DNA of 64,000 bases from Ricordea florida. Its lineage: Eukaryota > Cnidaria > Anthozoa > Corallimorpharia > Ricordeidae. The notes under the pieces are model-generated. The model was not told the origin of the DNA. It worked only from the letters and a program-made list of their open reading frames with translations, and did no database searches. The stretch covers positions 496,001-560,000 of the forward strand of contig OX453276.1 in NCBI GenBank assembly GCA_949710005.1, in the 5' to 3' direction. Numbering within the stretch: position 1 is the first letter of the stretch; every line of letters starts with the position of its first letter. Made by a program: the position numbers and the translations under genes. This document shows positions 56,401 through 58,355 of this stretch, in pieces.

Positions 56401-56922
56401 AATGCATTGAATGTTTGAATTTCCTTAAAGTTACCCACAATCCAAGAGTTACTACATTACCACAGTGCAGTACTGTTCACTAGCTTTCCAAAAAATTACA
56501 CTGCATGCATGGTTTAATACACAGATTATACAGTTAGATACAAACGGTTTATCACGGTACTGTCGTCATGGCCTTACTCTTCTTGCCAGAAGCCCACTAT
56601 TTTATTTACAATCACGTTACATGTATAGAGAGCTAGAGTTACTTTACTATATTACTGGGGTGCAGTAATATATTCTTATATTATCATTCTTATATTCATT
56701 CTTATTCTCATTATCACCATATTATTGTCCATTTCTTCACAGGGTTTCTTCATATTCATTTTACATGTAGCGAGAAACAGTGACGTTCGCTCAGCCTTTC
56801 GTCAGCAACTGGTCAAATGGGGTTTTGATGGAGTAAATTCTGGCTTAGCCAATCGCGATAGTGGTGAAAGAGCAACTACAAACAGCAATTCACGAAAGCC
56901 GCACGTGACTACTGCAACTTAG
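20294..56922 (+). CDS. Adhesion G-protein-coupled receptor 2 with C-type-lectin-like N-terminus (16 exons, Polinton in an intron)
   Basis: Exons by splice sites and phase: 20294-20348, 23893-24234, 26009-26046, 26355-26438, 47243-47309, 47686-47854, 48161-48213, 48688-48811, 49059-49162, 50140-50242, 51347-51494, 51893-51977, 52970-53036, 53663-53745, 56242-56368, 56743-56922 (TAG). Exon 1 encodes a signal peptide (MTSFISTQVLAAVLLFVC) and exon 2 a divergent lectin-like domain. Exon 4 (LYTCLVARLKGSTWREAQ) may be a hormone-receptor-like piece. GAIN strands (ERKCVFW), the GPS ([13 protein letters not shown]) and seven membrane segments follow; all junctions from 47309 onward are in phase. The 26438/47243 join is out of phase, so at least one exon is missed in that long intron, which also holds the Polinton. 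The likely role is a cleaved surface receptor, ligand unknown. Confidence 0.88.
21336..21520. repeat. Large palindromic MITE in receptor 2 intron 1
   Basis: The arms AATAAGCCTCCTCTGGGCTT (left) and AAGCCCAGAGGAGGCTTATT (right) are perfect inverted copies and extend further through GTTCTGTTATAAAGCAC/GTGCTTTATAACAGAAC. The rest of intron 1 (20349-23892) shows no gene. Confidence 0.85.
23893..24234 (+). other. Exon 2 of receptor 2: C-type-lectin-like domain
   Basis: Phase 1 at both ends, as in receptor 1. Landmarks are SCVYYEPG, TYWIALKRV, YQWGN, GLCYVVD and SRCSSFHYSLH. EPN and WND motifs are absent. A start at 23883 would be a non-exon artefact; the exon begins after the AG at 23891-23892. 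Confidence 0.72.
24822..24848. repeat. (TTA)n microsatellite
   Basis: A run of TTA/ATT triplets directly abuts the left end of the 160-bp palindrome. Confidence 0.9.
24849..25008. repeat. Perfect 160-bp palindrome
   Basis: The first 80 bases (24849-24928) are the exact reverse complement of the next 80 (24929-25008), with no spacer; the centre is GATTT|AAATC. The ends are AGAATTGGG and CCCAATTCT. I checked every base of the arms by eye. ATT-triplet arrays lie on both sides. Confidence 0.95.
25073..25115. repeat. (ATT)n microsatellite
   Basis: Fourteen or so uninterrupted ATT triplets. ORFs on both strands with poly-Ile stretches derive from it. Confidence 0.95.
25175..25230. repeat. Short tandem repeat, about 21-bp unit
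   Basis: Three copies of a unit containing GTGTAACACCAGTGCAAAAA lie in direct tandem. Confidence 0.85.
25424..25602. repeat. Palindromic MITE in receptor 2 intron 2
   Basis: TCAATTTGGAATAAATTTGC and its inverted partner GCAAATTAATTCCAAATTGA enclose a tight hairpin, GCTGAAATTGCACTCGCCG / CGGCTCGTGCAATTTCAGC. The outer ends are TAAGTAATCATGG and CGTATGATTACCTTTACTTA. Confidence 0.82.
26954..27135. repeat. pogo/Tigger-like non-autonomous element, second copy
   Basis: The termini CAGTCAACTCTTAATAACTC and GTTTAATATCAGGAGTTGACTG resemble those at 18903-19359. It lies in receptor 2, upstream of the Polinton. Confidence 0.6.
27577..27581. repeat. Target-site duplication, left copy (GAGAC)
   Basis: GAGAC directly precedes the left terminal repeat and GAGAC directly follows the right one at 43375-43379. 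Confidence 0.65.
27582..28131. repeat. Polinton left terminal inverted repeat (550 bp)
   Basis: It matches the right end in reverse complement from AGAGAGAGGG to ATGGATC. It is about 173 bp longer than the right copy because the GC-rich module (GGGGCCGACAGGCGGAGCGA) occurs twice, at about 27751 and 27923, against once on the right. It contains the ATG of the polymerase gene. Confidence 0.95.
28125..32678 (+). CDS. polB: Protein-primed family B DNA polymerase of the Polinton
   Basis: About 1517 aa. The ATG at 28125 is preferred; the in-frame 28101 is TTG. Residues 3-40 look like a SAP DNA-binding helix pair, then a Pro-rich linker with TPPGSPD repeats. Cys clusters lie near 475-535 and 880-925, with a C2H2-like finger (HFCLRCFNSF..HKEYC) near 567-590. 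An endonuclease VII-like module (CHICERKF..DHCHLTGKYRGAAHNICN) lies near 740-778. Exonuclease motifs are YVDFEG (~628), HNLSGYDSH (~790) and YHDLYLKTDVLQL (~1010). Polymerase motifs are YLDANNLYG (A, ~1110), MNNSVFGKTMEN (B, ~1248) and MTDTDSLVY (C, ~1344). It would replicate the element from a terminal protein primer. Its 3' end overlaps the integrase gene by 52 bp. Confidence 0.97.
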   Translation: MDQQLKRLKVPQLKSLARWYNIKGRSGFKKAELINVLVNIPEIANNILEIINNIAAIVNELHNTPMRPMNQPNLPLPIPNIPQPIQIPDTPPGSPDSYIPETPPGSPDRYRPGTPPGTPPSNKPKTKLKRPSPPKPTRPPPPIPTKPKKQVIKNESVKNTEQTPFLGNVLNKFWDFVKPYIPEKVKNKTEELAKNFIDRYKKANEINQPKNQPNQAKSKRDYKKEGARPKTKRLKEEELIIKENVRKFKNGYLKQHTIDGKKGYTIEEFMKKIKLRVIDIINKDKKTKKVKVILSAKFVKASNNQIAEQVEKYFHAKPKIITEASDLPKEYDDIIKNILDEVERFQENTNSGVFEFDSVLRFDLGIAPYTVISGSSYIPTPERLAAKKATINIQNKCEDCGQFSLTEAAFPRKHHRERVNNELLENCKKLNFSGIEGAMKLKDFTKFEKQNPYPVNVLKYDEEADKIYAARLSDKCYCKKEEKCKNCGCMKKECKKKQKCEKKDCKKHECEECGCKKCDCNNYECKLCDCKFITLLLINNAEKSHYILVNNVSRLLSSEIDKNKNKKHFCLRCFNSFYDERILQEHKEYCDSHGEVKIKMPKNEDGSPKFIYFKNFKNKMRSPFVIYVDFEGRLIPIHTCSPSEIKSFTKNYQMHKASGFCYYIKCFDESILPNDFKVCVNYTAKSDDEDVAQIFTEYLERDVRKIFELIEEKKETFKVYDKKNMSEMDKKDYENATQCHICERKFSESEEEDFKKVIDHCHLTGKYRGAAHNICNLKYVIPKFIPVVIHNLSGYDSHLFIKNLGKTKGEMSCLANTDEKYISFSKKILINYDCDRDCDCDCDCDEDEDDNEKPITRTIRFIDSYKFMQFSLSALVDNLTKCEKCESCKPGKCLKRYIKGGKIITFNGVGNCDQCKNCKLLGSMCFSPIDKNMAVTKKHFTGEKLKLLLRKGVFPYDYFDRIDKLNETEIPPKEAFKSILNNQDISDEDYEHAKKVWETFDIKTMRDYHDLYLKTDVLQLADVFENFRDVCIGNYSLDPAHYFTSPGLSWDAMLKLTKVSLELFTDVNMLLFIEKGIRGGTSQVSKRYAKANNPYMSDFEINKLISYIIYLDANNLYGAAMSKKLPKRGFKWIPNEELENWRNIPCIVEVDLEYPKNLHDSHKDLPLAPEKLAVNKVKKLIPNLFDKKRYVVHHETLKFYEKQGLKITKIHKGIKFQESKWLQTYIDRNTELRKHAKNDFEKDFFKLMNNSVFGKTMENMRKRIDVRLVNNIESAKKLIRKPNFNHFTIFSEDLAAINMKKTEIRFNKPVYVGFSILDLSKQIMYDFHYNYIKEKYGEKAELLMTDTDSLVYNIETEDFYDDIKLDVSEKFDTSNYPKDHKSGIWDDKNKKVIGKFKDEFGGSIPTEFVGLGAKQYALLMDNGKEIKKNKGTKKLVVKKTISFNDFKNCLNTKEPQMRSQNLFGSKLHDIYTKTVNKKALSAYDDKRIIQKDGIHTLPYGHYRVDLTKTELGGNSVS
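32627..33619 (-). CDS. int: Polinton retroviral-type integrase
   Basis: 330 aa on the - strand. The DDE catalytic set is visible as IHQADLLF, LMTDPGKEF and FVENANRILGEK. The N-terminal 50 residues have the Polinton pattern, without the full retroviral zinc module seen in BEL/Pao integrase. The C-terminal third (IVKVRYLLSPGEL to REELQVIP) resembles the chromodomain/SH3-like tail of Polinton integrases. It would insert the element into target DNA. The gene is divergent from the 63-aa gene with only 31 bp between, and its 3' end overlaps the polymerase gene tail to tail. No stop or frameshift is present. Confidence 0.96.
   Translation of the reverse strand: MNNVSKIYYSAEGYWKGYSAIPKLAEKAKVSENDAKQWLQKQAIWQIYLPAPKYIPRPRWTVDKPNQIHQADLLFLPHDKVGRKTYKYALVVVDIASRYKDAEALTSKESREISKAFEKIYSRRLKYPKTLMTDPGKEFMGEVSKLMNYHNVRIQRSEAGNHRAQAFVENANRILGEKLFSHQYAQEMISGGRSRIWVKRLPAILKTLNNTLMRITGKEPDEAIKMKEVDIGPKNYQRAVGLDEIRLPPIVKVRYLLSPGELEGGERRRATDPIWSIKVYDISRSVISSNQPVLYYLIDGPRRGFVREELQVIPYDTELPPNSVLVRSTR
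33632..33648. promoter_or_regulatory. AAGTATCTTATAAATT box between integrase and the 63-aa gene
   Basis: AAGTATCTTATAAATTG lies 3 bases before the ATG at 33651 and between the divergent integrase and 63-aa genes. The same box recurs at 33853-33868, before the capsid gene. Confidence 0.6.
33651..33842 (+). CDS. Small acidic/helical Polinton protein, 63 aa
   Basis: The product starts MVEEEEEIKF and is predicted to be mostly helical, with no membrane segment. I do not recognise a family. It lies 29 bp before the capsid gene and has the same upstream box, so the two are probably regulated alike. The ATG at 33651 is immediately downstream of the box, which supports expression. Confidence 0.65.
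   Translation: MVEEEEEIKFTEYQINIMKKIIRKKILYMEDGDQIFNIMILIPEAREGLLKHISKLENRATQV
33853..33868 (+). promoter_or_regulatory. AAGTATCTTATAAATT box before the capsid gene
   Basis: A 16-base identical copy of the box at 33632, placed 3 bases before the capsid ATG at 33872. Two copies this long so near each other, both at gene starts, are unlikely by chance. Confidence 0.65.
33872..35110 (+). CDS. mcp: Polinton double-jelly-roll major capsid protein
   Basis: 412 aa, the usual length for Polinton capsid proteins. The N-terminal part (LNRITLNPSTASPGE, then NIPKLSENLVIVPGSVSLLF) and the region NNVGRNLVTRLKVLFGGE are typical of the first jelly roll. FYENITLHKTFTF marks the start of the second, and the C-terminal HMFVVADAMLEI strand closes the fold. 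It should form the hexagonal capsomers of an icosahedral particle. It lies directly before the packaging ATPase, as in other Polintons, with no break in the frame. I assign it from sequence pattern and order; a structure prediction would confirm. Confidence 0.93.
   Translation: MTSEKINPNRIPKEPFGLKAESTLNRITLNPSTASPGETLYINIPKLSENLVIVPGSVSLLFDLDVEGHANNTVVNNVGRNLVTRLKVLFGGETLQDTQGYDLFQTYHDLFLTEEEREDRLKQGISSLNIRKLRTKAGDAKTQDAKEVALANVHGSKYRIPINHPILNDHGVFYPKALENHLIFEITLAPIANILIYSDTTKAPSYSIKNLELEYSSISSEYLAREAQAAYQVGKGFFYENITLHKTFTFSIGGDGVINQHINLPRRSMTGILFLFLLPQAAGTRDSENFYNPGISSVEIDVDGVPNRIYSRGMIPSDLWESVKKRFQPTGEQISLKEKEFYADKFALWVDTRTHPDNYIHGGGLALNNTHDGVKIEIKRKQGGTGTITCHMFVVADAMLEIMNSSLRSIKY
35114..35117 (+). 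promoter_or_regulatory. TCTAAA box before packaging ATPase
   Basis: AATCTAAAAAC lies 17 bases before the ATG at 35131, closer than at other genes (32-36). It begins three bases after the capsid stop. Confidence 0.45.
35131..35772 (+). CDS. Polinton DNA-packaging ATPase (A32/FtsK-HerA type)
   Basis: 213 aa. The Walker A loop is ITGPTNCGKTKYL (about residues 19-31) and Walker B is TLIILDDCA (about 105). SMWVLTQQ follows as the sensor region. The order capsid, ATPase is conserved in the family. The enzyme would pump element DNA into preformed capsids. The next gene begins five bases after its stop, so they are probably cotranscribed. Confidence 0.95.
   Translation: MIQKIMEDLRDKIPFHCIITGPTNCGKTKYLIEQLRGPFRKVFEYIVLICPTYSKNKTYHNFARGDEHFYVLSPDASNSDEINELLNDCQTLFSGTNTLIILDDCAVSTDLKKRSNKFIDLAFSGRHHGLSMWVLTQQLTSIAKPFRENVACVVTFHNPSQKGMKMFFEDYGGDLDYELGKKFVQLLKTEKYSRLCLSLRYPFNCYLEIPEVI
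35778..36326 (+). CDS. Uncharacterised Polinton protein, 182 aa
   Basis: The ATG at 35778 is preferred; an upstream in-frame TTG at 35742 would overlap the ATPase gene. The protein is largely helical: a charged N-terminus, a middle with NGGLVDSSLQLVSKLISYLVP, and a mildly hydrophobic LLALKAGRLAALASGLFQVAK near residue 130. I do not recognise a family. Its position behind the ATPase suggests a structural or packaging role, which is an inference from gene order only. Confidence 0.75.
   Translation: MTNVEDYIKENTDQPNGETVKDNGDLERKQESLAILAALGTTKEYLGAEMSLGDIKKLSAKDVEKYFNRYQAVMGKKINGGLVDSSLQLVSKLISYLVPVDDIESLCKDLKNDDLVNRELTNIVGLLALKAGRLAALASGLFQVAKHVKFNKNQQFSREEPVNSNKTDQETKQSAEGVDTVY
36332..36356 (+). 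promoter_or_regulatory. Double TCTAAA box before the 150-aa gene
   Basis: TCTAAAAAC at 36332 is 32 bases before the ATG at 36364, and a second TCTAAATA is at 36353. Confidence 0.6.
36364..36816 (+). CDS. Polinton single-pass membrane protein, 150 aa
   Basis: The N-terminal half is very rich in Lys and Glu (KKREKDPKKVAAGKKLAEYN) and is probably an extended helix. One membrane segment, FTTVLSVIGLGFTAIDLFM, lies near residue 95-113, followed by a short polar tail. I do not recognise a family. Small basic membrane proteins are common in the late clusters of Polintons and virophages, so a minor virion component is possible. Confidence 0.75.
   Translation: MSEQTEQSAGGDAEQITADSKPENKDTKKREKDPKKVAAGKKLAEYNKKAKEALAREMKREEKIKQEDPADRGANENAYSEAKSWLPELSFTTVLSVIGLGFTAIDLFMRYKEKARVEYSNRIADLSQVPQLPQPKKIPFSATPKSLGME
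36855..37074 (+). pseudogene. Small Polinton membrane protein with an N-terminal frameshift
   Basis: The ATG at 36855 opens a frame that stops after 12 codons, at 36891. The frame with a sensible protein, two hydrophobic stretches (AVLIGLGAGVGYVAKKVM and YAKWVAVLSGSMYL) and a stop at 37072-37074, has no ATG of its own after its last stop. The two frames differ by +1 within the A-rich stretch 36865-36873. The sequence before the ATG (GTAAAAAATCATGTC) matches that at the 406-aa gene, which supports 36855 as the real start. Either a one-base insertion, a reading error or a true recoding site explains it. Confidence 0.65.
37079..37471 (+). CDS. Polinton membrane-associated protein, 130 aa
   Basis: The N-terminal MATLAMMAIGAVLNATAFTG is hydrophobic and could be a membrane anchor or a short signal. 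The centre is a charged helix (residues 35-75), and the C-terminus, VYVGAGMLGLGYAVSKIL, is again hydrophobic. I do not recognise a family. The start is four bases after the preceding stop, so it is probably translated from the same transcript. Confidence 0.7.
   Translation: MATLAMMAIGAVLNATAFTGGNILAKYISGRSVDTEKIRHDKAMEKYQRDYAEYQEKRQKMLDWKMKKKDEKYQASKNISTTNQAFELYDQMTEPKFSDYYKPSDDQKTGEMVYVGAGMLGLGYAVSKIL
37483..37512. terminator. Hairpin at convergent junction, copy 1
   Basis: GTTATGTAACC (37483-37493) pairs with GGTTATATAAC (37502-37512) over an 8-base loop, with one G:T pair. It lies between the ends of the 130-aa gene (+) and 199-aa gene (-). An identical stem recurs at 42521-42550. Confidence 0.75.
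37533..38132 (-). CDS. Polinton protein with C-terminal WHPSR-type motif, 199 aa
   Basis: The product is acidic and rich in Phe and Tyr, with an EEEEED stretch near residue 130. The C-terminus, MAIAWHPSRYLDWCIDFEE, resembles a WHPxR..xWC..D motif that I know from hypothetical proteins of giant viruses and relatives. The function is unknown. The A/T-rich bases before the ATG include TATATAAAAG. It is the only - strand gene between the integrase and the right end, and is set off by the hairpin on its 3' side. Confidence 0.8.
   Translation of the reverse strand: MNDKVDIKYFNEKELGFCDFIEEIKEDFLKNISKNREFISVSYHFIDDFIFHNNIMGCFEYYNKDNNYFEHSISFFKDIDFGVDGIFTNDFVKELLEIANEDYFAEEEEEDRQAIAHFYENGVYMFYYDKACNISSFDKKFFIKSLEVSVFLNEDKINHKEKFYKSLYDELMAIAWHPSRYLDWCIDFEELRDLKERWG
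38196..38201 (+). promoter_or_regulatory. TCTAAAGAT box before the 406-aa gene
   Basis: GGTCTAAAGATTTATTA starts 32 bases before the ATG at 38228. Confidence 0.6.
38228..39448 (+). CDS. Polinton coiled-coil membrane protein, 406 aa
   Basis: An acidic N-terminus (NNDDDDNYDWDD) is followed by a long charged coiled coil (about residues 140-300). The C-terminal hundred residues hold two or three membrane segments (YGFTVFAVLSAVGAIIGVIV, LPGMVGAIVSFLF, AWLLIMAVVLYFV) and a basic tail (KRKRK). The layout resembles a large structural or membrane-perturbing virion protein, but I do not recognise a named family. The upstream TCTAAAGAT box and matching ATG context support late-type expression. Confidence 0.85.
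   Translation: MSEEIPMEDFSRDNNDDDDNYDWDDTTFQTTNTSTSLEKDYTGYDDYNQSRDRAQWEKPPERMNLGEIDEGYDRMREARQELKRYYPDYEPNESPFNVRFGENGSIEGQLSTARNNVWHTLVDENGVLNIENLPKTFRKALGADYESMLEKYNNTQLELRKSIETNNELDNALQGLKATAEVYPLEIERYVEREKELREFIERQQVQKAENKSLFDQTAKQNVELKIQAEKLLDEVKLYKEEIDKYKKGKSNESKLKQSNDRLKSEVNKLKERLSNKTISSEEQLSDIEGRKDEIIKNLPLREKLKYIFKKYGFTVFAVLSAVGAIIGVIVSNLSKGLSALGRGVGNGLKTLGKKLGGILPGMVGAIVSFLFKTAGQVIGFLGENAWLLIMAVVLYFVESIKRKRK
39473..39478 (+). promoter_or_regulatory. TCTAAAGAT box before the 194-aa gene
   Basis: GGTCTAAAGATATCACA starts 34 bases before the ATG at 39507. Confidence 0.6.
39507..40091 (+). CDS. Polinton glycine-rich membrane protein, 194 aa
   Basis: Residues 50-105 are a long Gly/Ser/Ile/Val-rich hydrophobic stretch (FSVILSASGLGTSLTGFGA then IPLGVVGGVCGGVSVGCAA) that would form two membrane helices with a tight turn. 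Charged helices lie on both sides (HYEHVRKKYNRARG before; an acidic-basic C-terminal helix after). I do not recognise a named family. A hairpin membrane protein of this kind could be a virion lipid or entry component; that is an inference from layout alone. Confidence 0.8.
   Translation: MDQYNGIYPQLPDEPKNFRILKSCELLNNLNKEIVHYEHVRKKYNRARGIFTKISVGSGVFSVILSASGLGTSLTGFGAIIGIPLGVVGGVCGGVSVGCAAISKRLSHNVSKHEQTVSLAKAKVNTINDLVSKALKDKTISDQEFSLILSESEKFEKLKLEIRQKNHTEKNMNIKQIRTAVITDILKDLNNRER
40183..40188 (+). promoter_or_regulatory. TCTAAAGAT box before the 536-aa gene
   Basis: GATCTAAAGATCACATT starts 36 bases before the ATG at 40219. Confidence 0.6.
40219..41829 (+). CDS. Uncharacterised large Polinton protein with C-terminal anchor, 536 aa
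   Basis: The sequence is mixed alpha/beta, rich in Asn, Gly and aromatic residues. Conserved-looking patches include VVWCATSGCGVSLSDIF, RFKGGANHGVGDVFIDYGKG and YAWFIAESGHGLTKAGLGR; the His-Gly and Cys-rich patches might be catalytic, but no known active site is evident. The last 20 residues (LIVLMLAGGLLSWFLFR) are a membrane anchor. I do not recognise a family. It is the largest unassigned gene of the element, has its own upstream box, and stands just before the probable penton gene, so a virion role is plausible. Confidence 0.85.
   Translation: MLFNDFRNRYPKANLTKFSFVNDSFGGYIEWKVNGTTIMTDDDPSGKTWTDDLPDNLKTLLWKDLGLENKVKVSSFPKSLTFTKQTYPIPGIKFDEFALNVTKLLINQNIYVSEKDHFTAEMINVFKNQTVGFTSGKEARAWLSKPNINQWPQQLNMVVWCATSGCGVSLSDIFSYPKVIRSFFVFHIYFTIRRIINELNVPLPGEQTFSLKNNPYDKNVYNRLCAEFGLSNNQDFKGWNKPLADFRFKGGANHGVGDVFIDYGKGYADPGSVPGSEAAQATGGGYQNVRIIRGYDTEANIWPSSENKFYDDGGRKNKGDLVSMLRNDHFVDFQYAWFIAESGHGLTKAGLGRINRSVEAFVYCILGAQVNTRNSIVGNGGGAIETQNEFKDLFESSIKVNDISKSVQNYQQSVQETKLRLDLAVAPGVWLMPSNLIINTESVVGYNNKLKIATKDMKFGVNNSINIETKNVGIPNSLGASKVLLNTNPQPMKPKLINIDESKNEEEVSHIEKSSHQNNLIVLMLAGGLLSWFLFR
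41847..41852 (+). promoter_or_regulatory. TCTAAAGAT box before the penton gene
   Basis: AATCTAAAGATGAATATG starts 32 bases before the ATG at 41879. Confidence 0.6.
41879..42514 (+). CDS. Probable Polinton penton/minor capsid protein, 211 aa
   Basis: The length and beta-rich sequence fit the single-jelly-roll minor capsid protein. The N-terminus (MLSITMYDSETRIYLDPPL) and the C-terminal ending, WKKLDLKG then PITFSLRFR, follow the pattern I know for this family, where a Lxxx(G/N)xxIxFxLxx strand closes the fold. It should occupy the fivefold vertices. It is the last + strand gene and is followed by the hairpin at 42521-42550. A structure search would settle the assignment. Confidence 0.75.
   Translation: MLSITMYDSETRIYLDPPLKNLREIQLLDCNIKTKRLINFKDHQTLFNDKNKFFIKIQSGTYSLRDIQTIFLNDPEVEKITIIETDTVDYLYSNKNFKIGLARGLAIGLGVPEVINPGKLYPINIQIREPLRLMCSIVDNKSSYMNNTKYGEIVKLVPSNLLANIPSKDYPTIPVQKYESPINHFDLTILDNEWKKLDLKGSPITFSLRFR
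42521..42550. terminator. Hairpin at convergent junction, copy 2
   Basis: GTTATGTAACC (42521-42531) and GGTTATATAAC (42540-42550) are the same stem arms as at 37483-37512, with a different 8-base loop. It lies between the penton gene (+) and the SAP/zinc-repeat gene (-). Confidence 0.78.
42555..43004 (-). CDS. SAP-like plus tandem zinc-repeat protein of the Polinton, 149 aa
   Basis: The ATG at 43004 lies inside the right terminal repeat; the in-frame 43028 is TTG. Residues 3-45 form a SAP-like helix pair (LRELYIFELKIIAKDLGIKG). From about residue 65 come CDHEKIKKFCSEC and then an 18-residue Cys/His repeat, KECGGSQICRHNKQKQQC, in about four copies. This repeat type is common in giant-virus and protist proteins and should bind zinc. 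The fusion suggests a DNA-binding regulator or replication factor. The end position, opposite orientation and TIR-borne start set it apart from the late cluster. The function is inferred from domains only. Confidence 0.85.
   Translation of the reverse strand: MDRLRELYIFELKIIAKDLGIKGRVKMSKKELIDEISNFKDEEITDLIEKVLPISRIICDHEKIKKFCSECNGYNCMHNKYKYRCRECAGSQICVHNKQKQHCKECGGSQICRHNKQKQQCKECGGSQICVHGKQKASCKACRMKLLNE
42998..43374. repeat. Polinton right terminal inverted repeat (377 bp)
   Basis: Reverse complement of the left end, with a single copy of the GC-rich module near 43160-43210. It contains the ATG (43004-43002, - strand) of the SAP/zinc-repeat gene. Confidence 0.95.
43375..43379. repeat. Target-site duplication, right copy (GAGAC)
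   Basis: Matches 27577-27581 directly outside the element. Confidence 0.65.
43989..44035. repeat. 47-bp palindrome plus (CAA)n array
   Basis: A perfect 22-bp arm (GGTTTAAATACCTCTTACTAAC) is mirrored across CGA. A (CAA)n microsatellite follows at 44039-44073. Confidence 0.9.
44262..44640 (-). pseudogene. Non-LTR retrotransposon C-terminal fragment (- strand)
   Basis: The ORF LKERRKFQALVLVYKCIHKE..APRYI..SFKI and the following WRHKSFSFLAAKL match the conserved C-terminal end of CR1/RTE-type LINE polyproteins. Only about 86 residues are continuous, so it is a remnant. It lies head to head with another remnant at 44650-45607. Confidence 0.7.
44650..45607 (+). pseudogene. Non-LTR retrotransposon reverse transcriptase fragment (+ strand)
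   Basis: The RT motif GVPQGGVISPTLYNVHVND occurs near 44970-45030, and an ADDCTLYE piece, the third catalytic block with its leading residue altered, lies near 45079-45100. Further pieces (LQRWAMQNKMELNAKKTKD, then FKLLGVYVQKELKW, then KIRPVLEYASTVWGG, then LQRVQNRCPLDVIGLP) follow in order but in different frames, with several stops. Family (CR1/RTE-like) inferred from the motif set. Confidence 0.85.
46574..46868. repeat. MITE with poly-G/poly-C inner borders
   Basis: TTGTTAAGGGACGGACCATT..GTGATGGGGGG and CCCCCCATCACTTTTC..AATGGTCCGTCCCTAACAA are inverted copies (one base differs). The inside is a run of AAAAAATTCATGCA-type repeats. The - strand ORF here is a by-product of the repeats. Confidence 0.88.
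48688..48811 (+). other. Exon 8 of receptor 2: GPS autoproteolysis site
   Basis: The exon reads [27 protein letters not shown], with the HL|T cleavage tripeptide and all four Cys. The start after AG at 48686-48687 is fixed by the phase-2 end of the preceding exon. Confidence 0.94.
49215..49755. repeat. Composite inverted-repeat element, copy 1, in receptor 2
   Basis: A long hairpin (49215-49375: TAATCAAATGGTGA.. / ..TCACCATTTGATTA) is followed by a segment bounded by AATATCATGGGTGACGAATT (49379) and AATTCGTCACCTATGATATT (49736-49755). A diverged second copy lies at 52250-52576. Confidence 0.82.
50334..50459. repeat. Two (TA)n arrays
   Basis: Runs at about 50334-50370 and 50424-50459, split by a short unique stretch. 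The Tyr-Ile ORF on the - strand is an artefact. Confidence 0.95.
52250..52576. repeat. Composite inverted-repeat element, copy 2, in receptor 2
   Basis: ATCAAATGGTGACGAGTG and ATACCATTTGATTATCGAT form the outer hairpin; AATATCTTGGGTGACGAATT and TTTGTCACCCATAATATTGA bound the second part. It is shorter and more diverged than copy 1. Confidence 0.75.
53357..53482. repeat. G-rich tandem repeat, quadruplex-prone
   Basis: Units of GGGTAAGGGAGTAAGGGGGAGG recur about four times, preceded by a C-rich complement near 53319-53342. It lies in a receptor 2 intron. Confidence 0.9.
54901..55033. repeat. 15-bp minisatellite (about nine copies)
   Basis: The unit is ATATACCAATACAGT with C/T and A/G variants. 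Five-residue YTNTV repeats in its ORFs follow from the 15-bp period. Confidence 0.93.
55385..56196. repeat. Palindromic element with TATATACTAA motifs in receptor 2 intron 15
   Basis: A long hairpin at about 56011-56130 (AACAACTATTCACCTC..CCGCTTCGCGG..GATGAATAGTTGTT) and TAGTATATACTAA motifs near 55410, 56008 and 56187 define it. The outer limits are approximate. Confidence 0.6.
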
Positions 56923-58355
56923 AAATAATCAACACTAACAATAGCAGACCACGTGACATAGAGAACACGAGAGACCAGGACACGTGAGAGAGCTCTTCCA
57001 CTTTAATCCACGCGCGCCCTCTCGAACTGTGTCACCTTATTGATTACAGCCACTTGGCAGCCCAAGCATTTTTGAATTATCTCGCGCCATTTTCTCCTTT
57101 AGAAATACACTATCTGGTGCTGGGCACAGAAAGACGTAGCTGTAACCGAAAACAAAGCTCTATATATGAGAAGAATCCACAAATTACCAGGAGCCCATTA
57201 ATGGGCTCCTGAAATTACTAAATTTTCCTCGAGATGTAAGCTGGAAACGGGTTGCCAACATCTGGAGGAGAATCGGAAGATAGCAGTCACGTGTAACCCC
57301 CAGGATCTTAAGAGGAATTCTCCTGAGTGACTTCCACACACTTTATTATATGCCAGTTTGGAGAATCTGTTGTCAGATCGATTCAGTGTGTCCTTAGATT
57401 GATGATCTTTTAAATTCTCCTCATTTGTCTGCTTGACAACGTATTGATAGTTGTTAGGAGTAGTTTTAGTTTGGTTTTTGGGTGTGAAAGGGTTAAAGAG
57501 CAAAAACGGCGAACAGAAACCTAAAGAGGAATCCACTTATCTCAGTTTTGATGCAGTGTGTGTATTGCCGTCTTTTTTGCCGACAACACTTAATGTTTTT
57601 GAGAAAAAGAAAGATAAAAAATGAACAGCTCGACCCCACTGTTACATGATGTAAAATGACTCAATCGGTTTCCCATAACCTTGTATCCAAAGCACTACTA
57701 TACATGCTCGTGGCTCCAATTGAGTTTGAGGACATTTTGAGACTTCACTACATAGCCTATTGAAGTGCAGACAATGGATTAGTCCTGGTGATGTGTTAAG
57801 TCGATTGTCTTCCCAAATTAGTACGATCAAGCGTTAAGTGAATAGGAGAAGAAGCGAAAGTCACGCTGAGAGGGCCTTAAATAATTTGATATACTAGTCA
57901 TAGTTGTCACTAAATCTGCCCCCGACCTTGTAAAAACTGAATGAAGACTGCATGTGGCTGTCCATGTATTTGTTATGAACCTTTGAAATGTAGTTTTCGT
58001 TTGAGAGTTTGTGAGTACAAATTCCTTGTTGTGATTGTGATTTGTCAATTATCACACTTTGTTTCTTGGGTTAATGGAAATCCTCATACATATCGTGTTT
58101 AGGATGGGCAATGGTATTTTAACATGTCATACTGAGTTCAATCGACAAGGCAAATGTAATAGAACGCGTGTTAAACAACAAAACGATCTTTAACTCACAT
58201 GCAATTCTTGGCCTAGCATTAGGTTTCATGTTCATACATGTATTGTAATTTGCAGATGTTTCTGGTGTGCAGTGGAAAATTTCATCTTGTTCATACTGTA
58301 TTTCCATTTCTCTCAGCTCATAAATTGTGAAAAACCACCCTTCTTTATAAACTTG
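56923..58355. other. Region after receptor 2, no gene recognised
   Basis: I see no polyadenylation signal close behind the receptor 2 stop and no supported coding region. A - strand ORF at 58119-58307 could be a tail of the USP-like gene in the same frame, but this is unproven. Confidence 0.45.
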
